Below are positions 8,284 to 20,659 of a stretch of 64,000 nt of DNA, piece by piece. Where the stretch lies: contig NZ_CP025999.1 in NCBI RefSeq assembly GCF_003086695.1, positions 1,653,680-1,717,679 of the forward strand, read 5' to 3'. This DNA is from Stenotrophomonas sp. SAU14A_NAIMI4_8 (GTDB lineage: Bacteria > Pseudomonadota > Gammaproteobacteria > Xanthomonadales > Xanthomonadaceae). The translations under genes were made by a program, and so were the position numbers. Within the stretch, counting starts at the first letter, position 1; each line of letters opens with the position of its first letter. A model generated the notes under the pieces. The model worked only from the letters and a program-made list of their open reading frames with translations. It was not told the DNA's origin and did not search any database.

Positions 8284-8304
8284 TGGTCATCTAGCCGTCA
8301 TAAT
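8284..8304 (+). promoter_or_regulatory. PHO-box-like site overlapping a -10-like hexamer
   Basis: TGGTCAT (8284-8290), four bases CTAG, then CCGTCAT (8295-8301): two GTCAT half-sites exactly 11 bp apart, as in the E. coli PhoB consensus CTGTCAT-N4-CTGTCAT (11 of 14 half-site bases match). CATAAT at 8299-8304 overlaps the second half and could be the -10 of the DUF47-pit operon, which would make the site repressive. The rest of the 283-bp gap shows no other feature I recognise. Confidence 0.5.
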
Positions 8305-8348
8305 TCCCTCTGGTGCCGTCCTTCCCGCGACGGCTGACAGGTTTCTCA

Positions 8349-8975
8349 ATGTTCTCTCTGCAGACCATTTTCGGTTCCGGCAAACAGTTCTACACCCTGC
8401 TTGATGAGGCTGCCGTCGCGGCCAACGATGCCGCCAAGGCGCTGCATTCCATGCTGCGCGAGGCCGACCGCCAGCCGGCGCTGGACGCCTTCAAGCTGGC
8501 CCGCCTGCGCGAGCGCGCGGCGTCGGACAAGATCAGCCAGGCGCTGGTGGACAGCTTCATGACCCCCATCGAGCGCGAAGACATCGAAGCGCTGGGCTCG
8601 GCCCTGTACAAGATTCCCAAGCAGATCGAGAAGTTCGCCGATCGCTATTCGCTGGCCACCACCCACCTGGAACACATCGACTTCGCGCCGCGCGCGGCGA
8701 TGCTGGAACAGGCCGCTGGCGTGGTCGTGGAAATGGTGGCCGACCTGCGCCACATGAACCTGGACCGGATGACCGCGCTGAACGAGAAGCTGCGCTCGCT
8801 GGAAAACGAAGCCGACCGCCTGATGCTGGAGCTGTACCGCGACATCTACTCCGGTCGCCTGGACAACCTGCAGATGTTCCTGCTGAAGGAATTCTTCGAG
8901 ATCCTGGAAAAGGCCATCGACCGTTGCCGCGAGGCCGGCGTGGTGGCGTACCAGATCGTGTTGAAGAACAGCTGA
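8349..8975 (+). CDS. DUF47/PhoU-like phosphate transport regulator
   Basis: 208 aa, almost entirely helical, beginning MFSLQTIFGSGKQFYTLLDEAA. Matches the TIGR00153/DUF47 family, PhoU-like proteins with metal-binding E/D-x-x-x-D patterns (for example SLENEADRLMLELYRDIY near residues 150-167). Members are almost always encoded just before a Pit phosphate transporter, as here (13 bp gap), and are thought to modulate it. Start ATG 8349 is chosen on homology; the upstream in-frame ATG at 8313 lies downstream of the putative -10. Confidence 0.88.
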   Translation: MFSLQTIFGSGKQFYTLLDEAAVAANDAAKALHSMLREADRQPALDAFKLARLRERAASDKISQALVDSFMTPIEREDIEALGSALYKIPKQIEKFADRYSLATTHLEHIDFAPRAAMLEQAAGVVVEMVADLRHMNLDRMTALNEKLRSLENEADRLMLELYRDIYSGRLDNLQMFLLKEFFEILEKAIDRCREAGVVAYQIVLKNS

Positions 8976-8988
8976 CGGACGCCGCCGC

Positions 8989-10110
8989 ATGTTGACCCTT
9001 GTCCTGGTGGTGATCCTGGCCGCGCTCGTCTTCGAGTTCATCAACGGCTTCCACGACACCGCCAATTCCATTGCCACCGTGGTGGCGACCAAGGTGCTCT
9101 CGCCCGGCTGGGCGGTGATGCTGGCCGCCTTCATGAACCTCATCGGCGCGCTGACCGGTACCGCGGTGGCGCTGACCATCGCCTCGGGCCTGCTCAACAC
9201 CAACGTGGTCGATGTCACCCCGCAGGTGATCCTGTGCGCGCTGCTGGGCGGCATCATCTGGAACCTGATCACCTGGTGGAAGGGCCTGCCGTCCTCGTCC
9301 TCGCACGCCCTGATCGGCGGCCTGTGCGGTGCCGGCCTGGCGGCCGCCCACAACAACTGGGATGCGCTGATCTGGTCCGAGCGCCTGGGCAGCTGGGCGC
9401 AGAACAAGGGCCTGCTGTGGAAGGTCTTCGTGCCGATGATCACCTCGCCGATCGCCGGCTTCCTGCTGGGCATCGTGGTGATGGTGCTGCTGTGGGGCCT
9501 GATCGCCGGCCTGGCCAAGATCGGCGGTGCCATCGGCCGCCTGGCCCGTCCGCGCATCGTCAACGCGTTCTTCGGCAAGGCGCAGATCGCCTCGGCGGCC
9601 TACATGGGCTTCGCCCACGGCCACAACGACGCGCAGAAGACCATGGGCATCATCGCCATGACCCTGATCGGCGCTGAAGCCACCGGCGCGCTGGACAACT
9701 TGCCGTCGTGGCTGGCCTTCATGCACCCCGATGCCAGCGCCGGCGACGGCATTGCCATGTGGATCGTGCTGACCTGTGCGGTGGTGATGGCTGCCGGTAC
9801 CGCCTCGGGCGGCTGGAAGATCATCAAGACCCTGGGCCACAAGATGGTGAAGCTGCACCCGATCCACGGCTTCGCCGCGGAGACCAGCTCGGCCACCATC
9901 CTGACCCTGGCCGCCCACTTCGGCATGCCGGTCTCGACCACCCACAGCATCTCCACCGCGATCATGGGCGTGGGCTTTGCCAAGAACCCGCGTTCGCTGA
10001 AGTTCGGCGTGATCGAACGCATCGTCTGGGCCTGGATCCTGACCATCCCGGCGGCCGGCGGCTGTGCGTACCTGATCCTGAAGCTGTTCGAGCTGGCCGG
10101 CTGGACCTGA
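8989..10110 (+). CDS. pit: Low-affinity inorganic phosphate transporter, Pit family
   Basis: 373 aa, highly hydrophobic with about ten membrane segments. The two inverted PiT signatures are present: FINGFHDTANSIATVVATK near residues 17-35 and GFAHGHNDAQKTMGIIAMT near 207-225. It should import phosphate (as metal-phosphate) with protons across the inner membrane. It forms an operon with the DUF47 gene. A GGGGTC mini-palindrome and a strong terminator follow the stop. Confidence 0.93.
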   Translation: MLTLVLVVILAALVFEFINGFHDTANSIATVVATKVLSPGWAVMLAAFMNLIGALTGTAVALTIASGLLNTNVVDVTPQVILCALLGGIIWNLITWWKGLPSSSSHALIGGLCGAGLAAAHNNWDALIWSERLGSWAQNKGLLWKVFVPMITSPIAGFLLGIVVMVLLWGLIAGLAKIGGAIGRLARPRIVNAFFGKAQIASAAYMGFAHGHNDAQKTMGIIAMTLIGAEATGALDNLPSWLAFMHPDASAGDGIAMWIVLTCAVVMAAGTASGGWKIIKTLGHKMVKLHPIHGFAAETSSATILTLAAHFGMPVSTTHSISTAIMGVGFAKNPRSLKFGVIERIVWAWILTIPAAGGCAYLILKLFELAGWT

Positions 10111-10123
10111 TGCCGGCAGCCCC

Positions 10124-10164
10124 GGGGTCAGAGCCCTTTCCCTGCGGGAAAAGGATCTGACCCC
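10124..10164 (+). repeat. GGGGTC mini-palindrome, copy 2
   Basis: GGGGTCAGAGCCC ... GGATCTGACCCC, 13 bp after the pit stop and just before its terminator. Confidence 0.8.
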
Positions 10165-10177
10165 CGAAAACAAAGAA

Positions 10178-10206
10178 AGCCCGCCGGATTCCGGCGGGCT
10201 TTTTTC
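10178..10206 (+). terminator. Rho-independent terminator of DUF47-pit
   Basis: AGCCCGCCGG pairs with CCGGCGGGCT around a 2-4 nt loop (10178-10200), followed by TTTTTTC. Confidence 0.9.
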
Positions 10207-10235
10207 ATGGGAGAAACCATTCCTCCACACCCATC

Positions 10236-10554
10236 GTGTCGACCAAGGTCGACACCTACCAAAGCAGGACCAGGATCAGAGCCCGTGCCGACCAACGGTC
10301 GGCACCCCCACCACCAGCAGACGGTCGACCATCCACCAACAGCGCCATGAACCCGTCAGCGGCGGGGTGGGGTGGGCAGGCGGGGGCGCAGAGCGCCATG
10401 GATGGCGCTCTACGAGGCACGCAGGAGCGGCTCTTGCCGTCCCCCGCCTGCCCACCCCATCCCGCCGCCCCCGAGATGCAGGCTTTTGCCGTTGCTGTTG
10501 CTGTTGCTGTTGCCGTTGCCTTCAGCGGGTGCCGGGCCGCAGGCCCGGCCTGCC
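10236..10554 (-). repeat. Composite hairpin element B
   Basis: Minus-oriented copy. A REP (10236-10259, CTAC at its end) is followed by a spacer that contains a second GTCGGCAC palindrome. The long hairpin has arms 10361-10386 and 10441-10466 (25 of 26 bases pair) around a GCGCCATGGATGGCGC centre. Next come the complement of the AACAGC/AACGGC hexamers (about 10488-10520) and a CCGGGCCGCAGGCCCGG palindrome. The strand-specific part of the loop matches copy A closely. Fills the gap between pit and the S10 peptidase. Confidence 0.75.
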
Positions 10555-10561
10555 ACCCACC

Positions 10562-12055
10562 TCAGTTGCGCTGGAACAGGGCCTGCACATCGCGACGGAA
10601 CGCGGCCTGGCTGTCCGCCCGGCTGTAGAACATATGCCCGCCCGGATAGCTGCGCACCTGCACCCGGTCCGGGTTGCTGCCCATCGCCGGCATCTGGTCC
10701 ACCGTCAGGATCGAACCCATGAACGGGCACGACAGGTCGTTCCAGCCATGCACGATCAGCACCTGCAGGTGCGGGTCGATCGCCACCGCCTGGCGCAGCT
10801 GGGTCACCGCCCCCTGGCGCAGGTCGCCATTGCGGTCCCACAGCCGGTTCACCTCGTAGTTCAGTGCCTGGTAGCGCGCATCCACTTTCCAGCCCACCAC
10901 GCGGGTCACGAAGTCGACCATGGCCGTGGTGGTCGGCGCGATGATGCTGTCAAGCAGCGGGTCGTTGGCGCGCTGCTCGGGATCATTCGGGAACGGATCG
11001 AACGCAGTCACGTTGGAATCGTAGCGGCTGCCCAGCGTGCCCTTGTCACGGAACACTTCGCGCAGGTACGCCTGCGTTTCCAGCCGCCCGCCGGCGCGGC
11101 GCACGAACTGCGGGTCCAGCCCGGTCAGCTCACTCACCCGGCGCAGCATCGCTTCGGTGGCCTGCGGATCGCTGCGGCCCTTCATCAGCGCGGTGGCATA
11201 GTCGCCGCGGGTGTATTCGACCACCTCGCGCATGGCCGCATCGGTCAGCTTGCCCTGCCGCTCCAGGTGCGCGGCGGCGATGGAGGGCAGGGTCTGCATC
11301 CACGCCATCGGCGAGACATCGGCGTTGTCTTCCAGGGTCGGGCTCAGGTAGGGCGACACCAGCACCAGGCCGTTCATCGCCACGCCCAGCCGGGTTTGCA
11401 GATAGTGGGTGATGCGCGGGCCGCGGTAGCCACCGTAGCTTTCACCGGTCAGGTACTTGCGCGAGGCCATGCGCTGGTTGCGCAGCAGCCAGTCGTAGAT
11501 GGTGCGTGACAGGTATTCGACGTCGGCGCTGGGGGTGTACAGCTGCTTCTTCGCCTCGTCGTCGCCGATGCGCGCGCGGCTGAAGCCGGTGCCGACCGGA
11601 TCGATGAACACCAGGTCGGTGAAGTCCAGCCAGGTGCCGGGATTGTCGTGCAGGGTGGCCGGTGCCGATGCACTGTCGCCTTCCGAACCGAAGGTGACCA
11701 CCTTCGGGCCGATCGCACCCAGATTGAGGTAGACCGACGATGCGCCGGGACCGCCGTTGAGGGCGAAGGTGACCGGGCGGTCCTTGCCGGGCATCGTGTA
11801 GGCGGTGAACACCACGTCGGCAATCACCTTGCCCTTGTCATCGCGTACCGGCAGGGTGCCGACGCTGGCGGTGTAATCCAGCGTGCGGCCGCCCAGGCGC
11901 ATGCTCTGCCGCACCGACGCATCGGCCGGCAGGGCCGCAGCTTCGGTGGCAGGGGCCTTGGTTTCGGCGGCGTCGGCAGCAGGCGCCGCCAGGGCGCTGG
12001 CAGGGGCAACAAGCAGGCCGACGCAGAGCGCGGCAGTGTGCAGCAGGAACTTCAT
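10562..12055 (-). CDS. S10 family serine carboxypeptidase, exported
   Basis: 497 aa with a signal peptide (MKFLLHTAALCVGLLVAPAS, cleavage near LAA/AP). The alpha/beta-hydrolase core carries the S10 signatures: the oxyanion region LNGGPGASSVYLNLG, the nucleophile elbow GESYGG with Ser206, the acid VHGWNDLSCPF and the histidine YPGGHMFY. Expected to be a periplasmic or secreted carboxypeptidase active at acid pH. Start ATG 12055 is chosen because it gives the signal peptide; the open frame upstream runs through the neighbouring GNAT gene in another frame. Monocistronic; composite element B lies right at the stop. Confidence 0.9.
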   Translation of the reverse strand: MKFLLHTAALCVGLLVAPASALAAPAADAAETKAPATEAAALPADASVRQSMRLGGRTLDYTASVGTLPVRDDKGKVIADVVFTAYTMPGKDRPVTFALNGGPGASSVYLNLGAIGPKVVTFGSEGDSASAPATLHDNPGTWLDFTDLVFIDPVGTGFSRARIGDDEAKKQLYTPSADVEYLSRTIYDWLLRNQRMASRKYLTGESYGGYRGPRITHYLQTRLGVAMNGLVLVSPYLSPTLEDNADVSPMAWMQTLPSIAAAHLERQGKLTDAAMREVVEYTRGDYATALMKGRSDPQATEAMLRRVSELTGLDPQFVRRAGGRLETQAYLREVFRDKGTLGSRYDSNVTAFDPFPNDPEQRANDPLLDSIIAPTTTAMVDFVTRVVGWKVDARYQALNYEVNRLWDRNGDLRQGAVTQLRQAVAIDPHLQVLIVHGWNDLSCPFMGSILTVDQMPAMGSNPDRVQVRSYPGGHMFYSRADSQAAFRRDVQALFQRN

Positions 12056-12176
12056 GGCACCAGAGCGGTAGCGGAAGGGGACTGCGATGCTAGGTCGCCA
12101 CGCCGCGTGCGGTATGTGTCCAAAGGCATGGCTTGCCCGCGCACGCCGTTGCGGCCAGGGTTGCGGCCAGATTAGG

Positions 12177-12752
12177 TCAAGCCGGTCGTGGCGCGCGGTC
12201 GTCGTCGGCCAGCAGGCCGTACACCACCGAATCGGCCAGTTCGCCCTGGATGCGCCAGCGCTGCCGCAGCAGGCCTTCGCGGGCGAAGCCCAGTCGTTCC
12301 AGCACGTGCGCCGAGGGCGCATTGCGCGGATCGAGCTCGGCTTCCACGCGATGCAGCCGCAGTGTCTGGAACAGGTAATCCAGCAGCCGCTGCAGGGCCT
12401 CATGCATGTAGCCCTGGCCCTGCTGCGCCGGTGCCAGCAGGTAGCCAATCTCGGCCCGCTGCGCATCACGGTCCAGCGCGAACACCACACAGATGCCCAG
12501 CAGCGGGCCATCGATCGATTCGCGCACGGCCAGCTTCAGCTGGGTGCCGGTGGCCTGTGCGGCAAGGTCATCGTCTATCTGCGCACGCGCTTCGGCCGGG
12601 CGGGTCCAGGCCGGGTGGTTCCACCAGCGCATCACCTCCGCATCGGACTGCAGGGCGTAGAGCGCGGCGGCGTCGTCGCGGCGGATCGGGCTCAGGACCA
12701 GGCGTGCGCTGTGCAGCGGCAGGCCCGGGAACAGCAGCGAGTGGCTGGGCAA
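12177..12752 (-). CDS. GNAT family N-acetyltransferase (RimJ/RimL-like)
   Basis: 191 aa from TTG 12752. LHSARLVLSPIRRDDAAALY is the usual beginning of RimJ/RimL-type acetyltransferases; the acetyl-CoA motif is EIGYLLAPAQQGQGYMHEAL and the end is NAPSAHVLERLGFAREGLLR. Substrate (ribosomal protein N-terminus or small amine) is unknown. The only in-frame ATG (12860) lies within a GGGGTC mini-palindrome and would add a repeat-encoded, proline/arginine-rich leader, so I prefer the TTG; this start is uncertain. Confidence 0.75.
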   Translation of the reverse strand: MPSHSLLFPGLPLHSARLVLSPIRRDDAAALYALQSDAEVMRWWNHPAWTRPAEARAQIDDDLAAQATGTQLKLAVRESIDGPLLGICVVFALDRDAQRAEIGYLLAPAQQGQGYMHEALQRLLDYLFQTLRLHRVEAELDPRNAPSAHVLERLGFAREGLLRQRWRIQGELADSVVYGLLADDDRAPRPA

Positions 12753-12819
12753 TACGGTGGTCCAAGCAGGTGGACGCGCATTATCGCGCTGCCGGCTTTG
12801 CCGATGGCGGCGGAAGGGC

Positions 12820-12858
12820 GGGGTCGGATCCCTGTCCAAAGGAAAGGGCGCTGACCCC
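12820..12858 (-). repeat. GGGGTC mini-palindrome, copy 3
   Basis: GGGGTCGGATCCC ... GGGCGCTGACCCC. Adjacent to copy 4, with only 14 bp between, making a tandem pair in opposite orientations between parE and the GNAT gene. Confidence 0.8.
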
Positions 12859-12872
12859 ATCGCCGGGAAGCT

Positions 12873-12911
12873 GGGGTCAGAGCCCGTTGCTGCGCAACCG
12901 GATCCGACCCC
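12873..12911 (+). repeat. GGGGTC mini-palindrome, copy 4
   Basis: GGGGTCAGAGCCC ... GGATCCGACCCC, ending 9 bp beyond the parE stop codon (parE reads leftward). Confidence 0.8.
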
Positions 12912-12920
12912 GCGCCAGGG

Positions 12921-14810
12921 TCAGGCTTCCAGCGAAGCCAGGTCGCCCTTGCTTTCCAGCCAGCCCTTGCGATCGCTCGCGCGCTTCTTGGCCAGCAGCA
13001 TGTCCATCAGCGAGCGGGTCTGCTCGCCATCGTCCACGGTCAACTGCACCAACCGGCGCGTATCGGGGTGGATGGTGGATTCACGCAGCTGCGGCGGATT
13101 CATTTCACCCAGGCCCTTGAAGCGGGTCACGTTCACCGCGCCCTTGATCTTCTCGCGCTCGATCTTGTCCAGCATGGAACGCTTCTCTTCCTCGTCCAGC
13201 GCGTAGAACACCTGCTTGCCCACGTCGATGCGGAACAGGGGCGGCATCGCCACGAACACGTGGCCGGCATCGACCAGCGCCGGGAAGTGCTTCAGGAACA
13301 GTGCGGTCAGCAGGGTGGCGATGTGCAGGCCGTCGGAGTCGGCGTCGGCCAGGATCACCACCTTGCCGTAGCGCAGGCCGCTGATGTCATCCTTGCCCGG
13401 GTCACAGCCGATGGCGATGGCCAGGTTGTGCACTTCTTCCGAGGCCAGCACGCTGTTGGACGACACTTCCCAGGTGTTCAGGATCTTGCCGCGCAGCGGC
13501 ATGATCGCCTGGAAATCCTTGTCGCGTGCCTGCTTGGCGCTGCCGCCTGCCGAATCACCTTCCACCAGGAACAGTTCGGTGCGCGACAGGTCCTGGCTGA
13601 TGCAGTCGGCCAGCTTGCCGGGCAGGGCAGGGCCCTGGGTGACCTTCTTGCGCACCACCAGCTTTTCGGTTTTCAGGCGGGCACTGGCGCGTTCGATGGC
13701 GATCTGCGCGATCTTTTCGCCCAGCTCCACGTTCTGGTTCAGCAGCAGGCTGAAGGCATCGTGGGCGGCGCCTTCGACGAAGCCGGCGGCCTGGCGCGAG
13801 GACAGGCGTTCCTTGGTCTGGCCACTGAACTGCGGGTCGGTCATCTTCAGCGACAGCACGAAGGACACGCGGTCCCACACGTCTTCCGGGGCCAGCTTGA
13901 CGCCGCGCGGCAGCAGGTTGCGGAAATCGCAGAACTCGCGCAGCGCCTCGGTCAGACCGGTACGCAGGCCGTTCACATGGGTGCCGTGCTGGGCGGTGGG
14001 AATCAGGTTGACGTAGCTTTCCTGCACCAGCTCACCTTCCGGCAGCCAGGCCACGGCCCAGTCCACCACTTCGGTGTCCTTCTTCAGGTTGCCCACGAAC
14101 AGGTCGGCCGGCAGCGATTCGCGCTCGCCCAGTTCCAGCTTCAGGTAATCGCGCAGGCCGTCTTCGTAGTACCAGGTGTCGACTTCGCCGGTGGCCTCGT
14201 CGGTCAGCTTCACGGTCAGGCCCGGGCACAGCACGGCCTTGGCGCGCAGCAGGTGCTTGAGCGCACGCACGGCGAACTTGGGCGTGTCGAAATACTTCGG
14301 GTCGGGCCAGAAGCGCACGCGGGTACCGGTGTTCTTCTTGCCCACCGTGCCGACCACTTCCAGCGGGGTGGCGCGGTCGCCGTTGCGGAAGGTGATGCGG
14401 TGCTCGGCGCCTTCGCGCTTGATGTGCACTTCCACCAGGGTGGACAGCGCGTTGACCACGCTCACGCCCACGCCGTGCAGGCCGCCGGAGAAGGTGTAGT
14501 TGTTGTTGCTGAACTTGCCGCCCGCATGCAGGCGGGTCAGGATCAGCTCCACGCCGGGAATCTTTTCTTCCGGGTGGATGTCCACCGGCATGCCGCGGCC
14601 GTCATCGCTGACTTCCACGCTGCCATCCTTGTACAGGGTGATCTCGATGGAGCGGGCATGGCCGGCCAGCGCCTCGTCCACCGAGTTGTCGATCACTTCC
14701 TGCGCCAGATGGTTCGGGCGCGCGGTGTCGGTATACATGCCAGGACGGCGCTTGACCGGGTCAAGGCCGGACAGGACTTCAATATCGGCGGCGTTATAGC
14801 GGGCGTTCAT
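12921..14810 (-). CDS. parE: DNA topoisomerase IV subunit B
   Basis: 629 aa, the usual ParE length. Begins MNARYNAADIEVLSGLDPVKRR; has the GHKL ATPase motifs (EVIDNSVDEALAGHA, DDGRGMPVD, GGLHGVGVSVVNALS), the transducer domain, then the TOPRIM motif EGDSAGGSAKQARD and the PLRGKILN/QK-loop region with DADSDGLHI. Differs from GyrB in length and in lacking the large insertion. Forms topoisomerase IV with ParC, decatenating chromosomes; target site class for novobiocin and quinolones. Single gene on the minus strand. Confidence 0.96.
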   Translation of the reverse strand: MNARYNAADIEVLSGLDPVKRRPGMYTDTARPNHLAQEVIDNSVDEALAGHARSIEITLYKDGSVEVSDDGRGMPVDIHPEEKIPGVELILTRLHAGGKFSNNNYTFSGGLHGVGVSVVNALSTLVEVHIKREGAEHRITFRNGDRATPLEVVGTVGKKNTGTRVRFWPDPKYFDTPKFAVRALKHLLRAKAVLCPGLTVKLTDEATGEVDTWYYEDGLRDYLKLELGERESLPADLFVGNLKKDTEVVDWAVAWLPEGELVQESYVNLIPTAQHGTHVNGLRTGLTEALREFCDFRNLLPRGVKLAPEDVWDRVSFVLSLKMTDPQFSGQTKERLSSRQAAGFVEGAAHDAFSLLLNQNVELGEKIAQIAIERASARLKTEKLVVRKKVTQGPALPGKLADCISQDLSRTELFLVEGDSAGGSAKQARDKDFQAIMPLRGKILNTWEVSSNSVLASEEVHNLAIAIGCDPGKDDISGLRYGKVVILADADSDGLHIATLLTALFLKHFPALVDAGHVFVAMPPLFRIDVGKQVFYALDEEEKRSMLDKIEREKIKGAVNVTRFKGLGEMNPPQLRESTIHPDTRRLVQLTVDDGEQTRSLMDMLLAKKRASDRKGWLESKGDLASLEA

Positions 14811-14970
14811 CTATGTTCGGAAGCTTGGAGCGACGCGCAAGTGTGCGGTCTGGAACGCGATTTTGCACGCCTGCGGTTCAGCCTCGGCCGCCGCAAGGGG
14901 GTAAAATGGGCATCGCTGGAATCCAGACGCCGGCACCCCCATGTCGAAGCGATACCGCGAGGAGGACTCC

Positions 14971-15207
14971 ATGAAGAAGTTGCTGACCATTGCGATCCTG
15001 GCCGCCGCCGCCGTTGCCGTGCCCCTGGTGATGGCGCAGAACGCCGGCCAGCCGGCCCCGCAGCAGAACGACCAGGCCGACAAGGCTGCGCAGTCCGAAG
15101 CCGATGCCAAGGCCAAGCGCCGGGCCCAGGCCAATGCCGAAATGAAGGCCAAGGGCCAGCCCGCCCCGCAGCAGGAAGAAGAAGAGGAAGCGCGGAAGAA
15201 GCGTTAA
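14971..15207 (+). CDS. Small exported charged protein, function unknown
   Basis: 78 aa. GAGGAGG at 14957-14964 sets the start at ATG 14971. A signal peptide (MKKLLTIAILAAAAVAVPLVMA, cleavage after VMA) precedes a low-complexity mature part of about 56 residues rich in Gln, Ala, Lys and Glu, ending EEEEEARKKR. No cysteine and no known domain; likely disordered in the periplasm. A strong terminator follows at once, so it is probably a monocistronic transcript divergent from parE. The mature part repeats the motif QPAPQQ twice. Confidence 0.7.
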   Translation: MKKLLTIAILAAAAVAVPLVMAQNAGQPAPQQNDQADKAAQSEADAKAKRRAQANAEMKAKGQPAPQQEEEEEARKKR

Positions 15208-15252
15208 GGCTTCCGCGCCCAAGGCCCTTGGTACAAGGGTTCTGTTCCTGAA

Positions 15253-15279
15253 CGCCCCGCATTGCGGGGCGTTTTCTTT
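15253..15279 (+). terminator. Rho-independent terminator after the small exported protein
   Basis: CGCCCCGC / GCGGGGCG stem (15253-15271) with ATT loop and TTTTCTTTT tail. Confidence 0.9.
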
Positions 15280-15301
15280 TGCCCTTGCCGCCATCTGCCC
15301 C

Positions 15302-15330
15302 TTGGGTTGGCGGCCCTCTATCTGTAAACT
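15302..15330 (+). promoter_or_regulatory. Possible sigma-70 promoter of pyrG
   Basis: TTGGGT (15302-15307), 17 bp, TAAACT (15325-15330). It is the best -35/-10 pair I see in the 324-bp pyrG leader, which otherwise holds no gene or repeat that I recognise. If used, it gives an unusually long (about 270 nt) 5' UTR. Confidence 0.35.
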
Positions 15331-15348
15331 ATGGCTTTCCGGGAGTAA

Positions 15349-17271
<1,923 letters not shown>

Positions 17272-17359
17272 CTTGTGAATGGGGGTTGCGGCCCCCATCC
17301 TGCATGCTTCAACCCCAGCGCGCTGGCTTGTACGGCGCGCGGACCAACAAGGAAACGCC

Positions 17360-18190
17360 ATGAAACTGTGTGGATTCGAGGTTGGGCTGGACCAGCCCCT
17401 GTTCCTGATCGCTGGACCCTGCGTGATCGAGTCGATGCAGCTGCAGCTCGATACCGCCGGCAAGCTGAAGGAGATCACCGACAAGCTTGGCGTCAACTTC
17501 ATCTTCAAGTCGAGCTTCGACAAGGCCAACCGTACCTCGGGCACCGCCTTCCGCGGCCCGGGCATGGAAGAGGGCCTGAAGGTGCTGGCCGAAGTGAAGA
17601 AGCAGATCGGCGTGCCGGTGCTGACCGACGTGCATGAATACACCCCGATGGACGAAGTGGCCTCGGTGGTGGACGTGCTGCAGACCCCGGCATTCCTGGT
17701 CCGCCAGACCGATTTCATCCGCAAGGTGTGCGCCGCCGGCAAGCCGGTCAACATCAAGAAGGGCCAGTTCCTGGCGCCGTGGGACATGAAGCCGGTCGTT
17801 GAGAAGGCCAAGTCCACCGGCAACGAGCAGATCATGGTCTGCGAGCGTGGCGCCAGCTTCGGCTACAACAACCTGGTCAGCGACATGCGTTCGCTGGCGG
17901 TGATGCGCGACACCGGCTGCCCGGTGGTGTTCGACGCCACCCATTCGGTGCAGCTGCCGGGCGGGCAGGGCACCAGTTCCGGTGGCCAGCGTGAACACGT
18001 GCCGGTGCTGGCGCGCGCTGCCGTGGCGGTGGGCATTTCCGGCCTGTTCGCCGAAACCCATCCGGACCCGTCCAAGGCGCTGTCCGACGGTCCCAATGCG
18101 TGGCCGCTGGACCAGATGGAAGCCCTGCTCGAGACCCTGATGGAGCTCGATGCGGTGACCAAGAAGCACGGTTTCTCGCGCTTCGCGTGA
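17360..18190 (+). CDS. kdsA: 3-deoxy-8-phosphooctulonate synthase (KDO-8-P synthase)
   Basis: 276 aa. [47 protein letters not shown] and [12 protein letters not shown] are KdsA hallmarks. The Asn in KANR rather than a metal-binding Cys cannot be used alone, but Cys near residue 10 of the CVIES motif is present. Makes KDO-8-phosphate from PEP and arabinose-5-phosphate for lipopolysaccharide inner core. AAGGAAAC ribosome site before ATG 17360. The stop overlaps the next GTG start by 4 bp (GTGA). Confidence 0.96.
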   Translation: MKLCGFEVGLDQPLFLIAGPCVIESMQLQLDTAGKLKEITDKLGVNFIFKSSFDKANRTSGTAFRGPGMEEGLKVLAEVKKQIGVPVLTDVHEYTPMDEVASVVDVLQTPAFLVRQTDFIRKVCAAGKPVNIKKGQFLAPWDMKPVVEKAKSTGNEQIMVCERGASFGYNNLVSDMRSLAVMRDTGCPVVFDATHSVQLPGGQGTSSGGQREHVPVLARAAVAVGISGLFAETHPDPSKALSDGPNAWPLDQMEALLETLMELDAVTKKHGFSRFA

Positions 18191-18534
18191 GTCTGGACCC
18201 GTGGGCGGCGCTGGAAGCCCAGCGTCGCCGGCGGCAGTGGCCGTGGGGCTGGGTGGCCGTGGCCTTCGGCGTGCTGATGTGGGCGGCGCTGGCCTATGCC
18301 GTGCTGCTGGCGGCGGGAAGCATGCGCATGCCCGGCGACGGTGCCGCGCCGCGCTGGCAGCACACGATGGCCTGGGCCTGCCTGAACACGGCGGCCGTGT
18401 CGTGCGTGGCGAGCGCGGTCACTACCGTGCTGGGCTGGCGCCTGCGTCGTGCGCGTGGCGCGGCCATGCTGGCAGGCCTGCTGTTGCTTGCCATGGCGCT
18501 GCTGCTGGGCGGGGTCGTGCTGGCCCAGCTGTGA
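18187..18534 (+). CDS. Small membrane protein, paralogue 1
   Basis: 115 aa from GTG 18187, which overlaps the kdsA stop in GTGA. It has a basic N-terminus ([11 protein letters not shown]), three hydrophobic segments (about residues 22-45, 60-80, 90-113) and a short periplasmic or cytoplasmic PGDG loop. No known domain. It is similar in layout and in sequence to the next gene (WPWGW/WPWGL, WAAL, PGDG, LAWRL-R/GWRLRR), indicating tandem duplication. The coupling to kdsA suggests co-expression with envelope synthesis; no function can be given. Confidence 0.7.
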   Translation: MSLDPWAALEAQRRRRQWPWGWVAVAFGVLMWAALAYAVLLAAGSMRMPGDGAAPRWQHTMAWACLNTAAVSCVASAVTTVLGWRLRRARGAAMLAGLLLLAMALLLGGVVLAQL

Positions 18535-20304
<1,770 letters not shown>

Positions 20305-20308
20305 GCCC

Positions 20309-20659
20309 ATGCGCGATTGGCGCTGGCTGCTGCTGGTGCTGGCCCTGCTGCTGGCATGGCTGCAGTACCGTTTCTGGTTCGGCCCGGGCAATTCGGGTGA
20401 AGTGATGATGCTCGAAGCCCAGGTCGCCAACCAGGAACGGGACAACGAAGGTCTGCAGCAGCGCAACGATGCGCTGGCTGCCGAAGTGAAGGACCTGAAG
20501 GAAGGCCAGGCCGCCATCGAAGAACGTGCGCGCAGCGAGCTGGGCATGATCAAGCCCGGCGAGAAGTTCTACCGCGTGGTGGAGGATGCTGCCTCGCGTC
20601 CGCCGGCGGCTGCGCCGGTGGCTGCACAGACCGGCGACCACGCGGCGGACGTGCCATGA
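20309..20659 (+). CDS. ftsB: Cell division protein FtsB
   Basis: 116 aa. One N-terminal membrane helix ([21 protein letters not shown]) and a coiled coil (about residues 32-75, [32 protein letters not shown]), then [16 protein letters not shown], the conserved FtsB/DivIC end. A Pro/Ala-rich tail extends beyond the E. coli protein. Acts with FtsL and FtsQ in the divisome. Its stop overlaps ispD by 4 bp (ATGA). Confidence 0.92.
   Translation: MRDWRWLLLVLALLLAWLQYRFWFGPGNSGEVMMLEAQVANQERDNEGLQQRNDALAAEVKDLKEGQAAIEERARSELGMIKPGEKFYRVVEDAASRPPAAAPVAAQTGDHAADVP

Noticed and set aside
12753..12860. N-terminal extension of the second GNAT gene from ATG 12860
   Set aside because: The extra residues are encoded by a GGGGTC mini-palindrome and low-complexity sequence and are not part of the GNAT fold.
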